Shown: in pieces, positions 60,437-64,000 of the stretch
Layout of the letters: each line of letters starts with the position of its first letter
How positions within the stretch are numbered: the stretch's first letter is position 1
Source of the DNA: Siderastrea siderea
Lineage: Eukaryota; Cnidaria; Anthozoa; Scleractinia; Rhizangiidae
NCBI GenBank assembly: GCA_964030785.1
Contig: OZ034970.1
Span: 18,613,134-18,677,133, forward strand
Reading direction: 5' to 3'
DNA length: 64,000 nt
Program-made: the position numbers and the translations under genes
The notes under the pieces: generated by a model
What the model was told of the DNA's origin: nothing
What the model saw: only the letters and a program-made list of their open reading frames with translations
Databases searched by the model: none

Positions 60437-61210
60437 TTACTCTTTTTCAATCATTAAGCTGATTGCAATGTCTGTCCCGGTGAGATCCAGGATATTGTTT
60501 CTTCCATCTGTCACCCAAACCCTTATTTCATTAATATAACTTTTAGTGACAGGTTGCCACTCAGGTCGACGCGGCTCTTTTCGAAATGGATAGCTAACCC
60601 GAAGATCTGATGTTGAGAAACTGTATAACACATCGCTTGAAACATTGTTTGTTCGGCGTGAGATAAGATCGCAGTGCAAATATACCCAATCAACACCTCT
60701 TGTGATATTTGGAACTTCTCTTCCGACAACATCTCCACTCAAAGTACTTTTGCCATAACCAAGCAATTCACCAAAATTTCCTTGAGAAAAGTCAAGCTCA
60801 TAATCGTTATGTATCAAAGTCACAACCCTATAAATTGACATATCGAAATATATTGTGAAAATGTAATTACTGTCTTTCTTTGTTGGATCTACTTTACCGG
60901 TGTGTTGCTGAATAAATGTGTTGATTCTTTTGTAATCATACATTCCATTCGGGAAAGTTAAGGTCTTCCACGCTTGTTCTGTTTTTTTCTTCCAGCGAAT
61001 TTTGTTGTTGTCATAACGAGAATCGATGTTGTTCCATGAGTAACTCATTGTGATAAGTCTGTTTAGCGCAGCTTTATAGTTTCCTGGTCCCAATTCGGTC
61101 GGCAATTCGATCGGAGGATGAAACTTCACTGTAAAATCATGTGAAACATTCCGTTCTCCACCTCTTTCCAGTTTTGCGAGGCTCGAGTCAAGCAGAATAT
61201 CAAAGCTCAT
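60437..61210 (-). CDS. Minor capsid protein (penton-like, single jelly roll)
   Basis: 257 residues, intact. Recognised by MSFDILLDSSLAKL, the VSHDFTVKFHPPIELP start, the ALNRLITMSYSWNNI segment, and FPNGMYDYKRINTFIQQ. Other matches are GELLGYGKSTL, YLHCDLISRR and INEIRVWVTDG. The sequence is beta-rich throughout, as expected for the Polinton penton homologue that would occupy capsid vertices. The start ATG overlaps the stop of the preceding gene (ATGA, 61207-61210), indicating translation from a compact shared transcript or at least co-evolved packing. Confidence 0.9.
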   Translation of the reverse strand: MSFDILLDSSLAKLERGGERNVSHDFTVKFHPPIELPTELGPGNYKAALNRLITMSYSWNNIDSRYDNNKIRWKKKTEQAWKTLTFPNGMYDYKRINTFIQQHTGKVDPTKKDSNYIFTIYFDMSIYRVVTLIHNDYELDFSQGNFGELLGYGKSTLSGDVVGREVPNITRGVDWVYLHCDLISRRTNNVSSDVLYSFSTSDLRVSYPFRKEPRRPEWQPVTKSYINEIRVWVTDGRNNILDLTGTDIAISLMIEKE

Positions 61211-62177
61211 TGTTTTATATAATCAGGAATAATTTTTTTCTTTTTCTTTTTATCGATTGTACCAAGTTCAACAAGTGAATCAAGCAGATAAAATACCTGA
61301 TTTTTTAGTTTTATTGAGCTGTTTCCTGCTTTCATCGATCCTAAACTCAAATGAAGTTGGTTGATCAATTTTTCAGCTTTATCATCAGTGATGCCGCTTC
61401 CTTCAGTTTCCCAATCCTGTTTAGAAAGGTCATCTTCATCGTCAGAAAGTTCAAAAGCAGGTCTTCGGCTCTCAACAGCTTTTTCCAAAGGCGTTAGAGG
61501 CCTTTCTCTTTTTTTTTGTGGGGTAGTGGGCTTCAGTCTATACTTCCCCGCCTGTAACTGTTTCTCAAAAGTTGTTTTTGTTACCCCTCTTTTCGCATAA
61601 ATTCCATCTCCTACTTTTTTGATTTCCTCTATTGAATAACCATATAATGGTGATTTTTTACTTTTTACTTTGTAATTGGGGTCATTTCCAAATTTCGTGA
61701 TCAGTTGATTGACTGTTTGCAATAGGGTTGATTCATGGGGATATTCTTTTTTAACCGGTTCCGGCGCCCCCCACTCTTTAAGTGTGGATTTTTTTCTTCC
61801 ATCAGCGTTTGGGGTGGTGGAGGTGGAAAATCATCATCATCATCATCATCAACAACTTCTTGATATGAGGGTGGTGGTGGTGATGGTGGTGGTGTTGGTA
61901 CATCCGCTCTGAATTCATCACCAAACGGGTTGATGTCGTCAAATTCATCCCTTGTGTAATCAGGACCTTCCTGCTCCTCTTCTTCTTCCTCTTCTTCCAA
62001 AGTGGTGCTGCTTTTTTCATCAAGCCTTTTTGTGATTGGTTTAAAAAACTCTTCTCCTGAAAGCTGACCAAACTCTTTGTTTATTTTATTCATTCTAAAT
62101 TTTTGGTGAATTTCTTTTGTTTGTTTGTCAACCGCCGACTTTTCTTCAGCCAACGGACGCCATTTTTTTACTGACAT
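61207..62177 (-). pseudogene. Acidic PPxY-containing virion protein, one frame change at a C6 run
   Basis: The N-terminal frame (62177-61701, 158 codons) has a basic start, a Glu8 run, INPFGDEF, and PPPSPPPPSYQEVV (PPSY at residues 102-105) followed by Asp7 and Pro5. At the C6 run 61767-61772 a one-base change would switch it into the frame of the following 171-codon segment (61722-61207: VNQLITKFGNDPNYKVKSKK, GYSIEEIKKVGDGIYAKRG, ELSDDEDDLSKQDWE). That frame is open upstream through the overlap, so I treat both as one gene of about 320 residues. PPxY motifs recruit WW-domain NEDD4-type ligases (established); they occur in adenovirus pVI. The remainder is not assignable. Confidence 0.7.
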
Positions 62178-62210
62178 ATTTCCAGCGGAATATATAGAAG
62201 CGAAACAAAA
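62178..62210. promoter_or_regulatory. 33-bp divergent promoter
   Basis: The only DNA between the minus-strand virion block and the plus-strand ATPase. It contains GGAATATATAGAAG, a TATA-like core readable in both directions. If both genes start at the ATGs given, their promoters must overlap completely. Confidence 0.5.
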
Positions 62211-62849
62211 ATGAAGTTCACATATTTATCATTTCCCTCAGTTTCTTCCAAGAGTGCCTACAAACAAGGTCATCCTTGTTTGCCAGATGATTTTTTCCGG
62301 ATGCTAATTTGTGGACCTAGTAATTCTGGCAAAACAAACTTATTACTGAATATGATTTATAGCTTATTGATGTTTGATAAAATATACCTCTTCTCAAAAA
62401 ACCTCTACCAGTACCAATACCAGGGTTTTTTGAAGGACTTTGCTGAAAGAATCATCCCCAAGGTCGGTTATGAGGTTATTGAGGCTTATGATGATGAAAT
62501 CATTCCACTCGAAGAGCTTCCGGTGGATAACCAAAAAATTGTTGTTTTTGATGATCTTCTTTGTGAAAAAAACCAAAACAGCATCATAAATTATTTTATC
62601 AATGGGCGACACAAAAACTGCTGCGTTATTTACCTCTCTCAAACCTTTTACAAGGTGCCAAAAGACATCCGTGTTAACTGCAGCCATCTTTGTATTTTCA
62701 GATTAGATCCAAAAGAAAACAAACGAATTGCAAACGAAATAGGTGTGGATCATGAGGTTTTAGATCACGCCACCGATGAAAAATATTCTTTCCTTTACTA
62801 TGACAAACCCAAAAAATCAATTAAAAAAAACTTTGATGAAGATATATAA
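62211..62849 (+). CDS. A32/FtsK-HerA-type packaging ATPase
   Basis: 212 residues, intact. Walker A GPSNSGKT (residues 35-42), Walker B IVVFDDL (110-116), then an Arg/His-rich INGRHKN and the sensor-like [10 protein letters not shown]. Ends with [12 protein letters not shown]. Length and motif order match Polinton and virophage genome-packaging ATPases (HerA/FtsK superfamily), which drive DNA into the capsid. The stop overlaps the next start (TAATG), suggesting coupled expression with the fibre gene. Confidence 0.95.
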   Translation: MKFTYLSFPSVSSKSAYKQGHPCLPDDFFRMLICGPSNSGKTNLLLNMIYSLLMFDKIYLFSKNLYQYQYQGFLKDFAERIIPKVGYEVIEAYDDEIIPLEELPVDNQKIVVFDDLLCEKNQNSIINYFINGRHKNCCVIYLSQTFYKVPKDIRVNCSHLCIFRLDPKENKRIANEIGVDHEVLDHATDEKYSFLYYDKPKKSIKKNFDEDI

Positions 62850-64000
62850 TGGGGCATATTAACAGTCAAATAGGTGGAACTAGCCAAACGGTGAGTGAAA
62901 ATGTGAAAGAGGGTCCTCCTGGCCCAGGGGGCCCTCCTGGTCCTGAGGGTCCTCCTGGTCCGAAAGGTGACAAAGGTCCAGCGGGACCAAGGGGTGAAAA
63001 AGGTCCCACGGGTCCACAAGGTCAGAAGGGGGCACAAGGACCACAGGGTTTAAAAGGCGACAAAGGTGATAAAGGTGAAAAAGGTGAAAAAGGTGATAAA
63101 GGTGATCCTGGATCTCAGGGTAGTGTCAGCGGTTCTGCTGATATTGACATGCAAAATAAGTACGATATTTTGCGTTTAAAAAGCAACCCTTATCCTGTCC
63201 ACGGTGATCTGACAAAGGTAATAAACTATCAGGACACGAGAAATATCTTTCTTTCAAAAAAGGAAGGCGGAAAAATGGAAGCAAGCATTGATATGAACAA
63301 TAATACAATCTACAACGTAAAAGACCCAGTACAGGCAGATCAAGCCACAAACAAAAAGTATGTCGATAATCAGCTTGTGAAAAAATTAGATAAAAATGTT
63401 GATATTGATATGAAAAATAATTCGATTGTAAATCTCAATTTTCCATCAAACCAAAAAGACGCCACAAGTGTAGAATTTGTTAATAAAAAAATTACTGAAA
63501 CACAAAAAGAATATCTTAAAAATGATGGCACAAAAAGCATGACTGGAGACTTAAATTTAAATAATAATAAAATTATTAACTTACAAACCGATAACAAAGA
63601 TTCGAAATCCGCAGTTAATGTTGGTTTTATGCAAAATGAAATAATATCTATGAGAGATCTTGTCAGTCAAAAAATTTATGAATCCCATATCATTACCTCG
63701 GGACAAAAAAGGGACGCCTTCAGATACTTGATGGAAGACGCTGATGAATCTTCGAGTGAAAACAATATCGAGGTTTTGGGTATCAAAGATTTTCCCAATT
63801 CTCCACATCAAATTAATAAAAAAGCTTACCAACTTAAACTCTTGTTTGAAAAAGGCTCGCCCAACCAGTACCGGTCACGCCTCGGTTTTAACCTATATAA
63901 ACTTCCGGTTGGTTACTATGCTATGGTTGTAGAATGGTTTCCGTCGGAAATGAATGAGATAAGTGTGACAGTGCAAGCTACGACGATTTCAATTTCTAAT
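62849..64000 (+). CDS. Collagen-like fibre protein (3' end outside the window)
   Basis: 384 codons open to the window edge. Residues about 22-90 are about 23 uninterrupted Gly-X-Y triplets, first GPP-rich, later GDK/GEK-rich, a collagen-type triple-helix stalk. These are followed by [12 protein letters not shown] and three repeats of the phage-fibre type: [13 protein letters not shown]...[22 protein letters not shown]...DATSVEFVN, and [13 protein letters not shown]...KSAVNVGF. After residue about 290 a beta-rich head begins ([28 protein letters not shown]). No signal peptide or membrane helix. This plan (trimeric stalk, shaft repeats, head) suggests a receptor-binding spike. It is intact so far. 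Confidence 0.88.
   Translation, partial: MGHINSQIGGTSQTVSENVKEGPPGPGGPPGPEGPPGPKGDKGPAGPRGEKGPTGPQGQKGAQGPQGLKGDKGDKGEKGEKGDKGDPGSQGSVSGSADIDMQNKYDILRLKSNPYPVHGDLTKVINYQDTRNIFLSKKEGGKMEASIDMNNNTIYNVKDPVQADQATNKKYVDNQLVKKLDKNVDIDMKNNSIVNLNFPSNQKDATSVEFVNKKITETQKEYLKNDGTKSMTGDLNLNNNKIINLQTDNKDSKSAVNVGFMQNEIISMRDLVSQKIYESHIITSGQKRDAFRYLMEDADESSSENNIEVLGIKDFPNSPHQINKKAYQLKLLFEKGSPNQYRSRLGFNLYKLPVGYYAMVVEWFPSEMNEISVTVQATTISISN

Larger units (their letters stand above)
50429..64000. mobile_element. Polinton/Maverick (adintovirus-like) provirus, left 13.6 kb
   Basis: Hallmark Polinton set in one unit: protein-primed DNA polymerase B, retrovirus-type integrase, adenain-like protease, A32/FtsK-type ATPase, double-jelly-roll major capsid and single-jelly-roll minor capsid proteins. 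Polinton termini begin with AG (established) and this one begins AGTAGTATATAG. The element sits in satellite DNA. Its right end, and hence target-site duplication and full length, is outside the window. Several genes are broken, so this copy could not mobilise by itself. Base composition and coding density differ sharply from the flanking array. Confidence 0.95.

Overview
The window is eukaryotic. It is repeat-rich DNA that I infer comes from a cnidarian (coral or hydroid type), because it combines a Polinton/Maverick element, a tRNA-headed SINE, and transposon-borne genes of styles I associate with cnidarian genomes. No host gene is convincingly present. The species call is inference; the structural features are read directly.

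Layout, 1-50428. The background is one degenerate satellite array with a monomer of about 135 bp (blocks 1-2575, 5703-19164, 22829-23131, 38269-46243 and 48079-50428). It is interrupted by transposons, several of which carry readable target-site duplications. (a) 2576-5702 is an element with 135-bp inverted arms carrying a decayed gene. (b) 19165-22828 is a hAT-like non-autonomous element with CAGGGG ends and the 8-bp duplication GAGTGAGG. (c) 23132-38268 is a TTAA-duplicating element with about 1.14-kb terminal inverted repeats. (d) Nested inside the left arm of (c) is a 9.5-kb element (24097-33600) with the 8-bp duplication CAACGGCA. It carries two inverted arrays of an exact 10-bp minisatellite flanking a large spliced gene that fuses a DDE-type transposase core, an OTU cysteine protease and two CXC zinc clusters. 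(e) A 2.1-kb foldback (about 33796-35925) and a palindromic MITE (36982-37128) also lie inside (c). (f) 46244-48078 is an unclassified insertion.

Layout, 50429-64000. This is a Polinton/Maverick (adintovirus-like) provirus that runs off the right edge. Its left terminus is a 182-bp near-palindrome starting AGTAGTATATAG. Next come an F-box-like micro-ORF, a two-helix membrane protein and protein-primed DNA polymerase B on the plus strand. A retrovirus-type integrase lies convergent to polB. A zinc-ribbon protein is on the plus strand. A minus-strand virion block follows (reading leftward from 62177): an acidic PPxY protein, a penton-like minor capsid protein, a basic protein, the double-jelly-roll major capsid protein, a hydrophobic virion protein, an adenain-like protease and a zinc-ribbon/PLA2 protein. 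A 33-bp divergent promoter then leads to a plus-strand A32/FtsK-type packaging ATPase and a collagen-like fibre.

The copy is dead as a unit. polB has five in-frame stops and two frame changes, the major capsid and PLA2 genes are broken, and the protease has lost the segment that should hold its catalytic cysteine. Integrase, minor capsid protein, ATPase, basic protein and fibre (as far as visible) remain open. Many frame changes sit at homopolymers, so some could be assembly error; the substitution-type stops in polB and the capsid gene are harder to explain that way.
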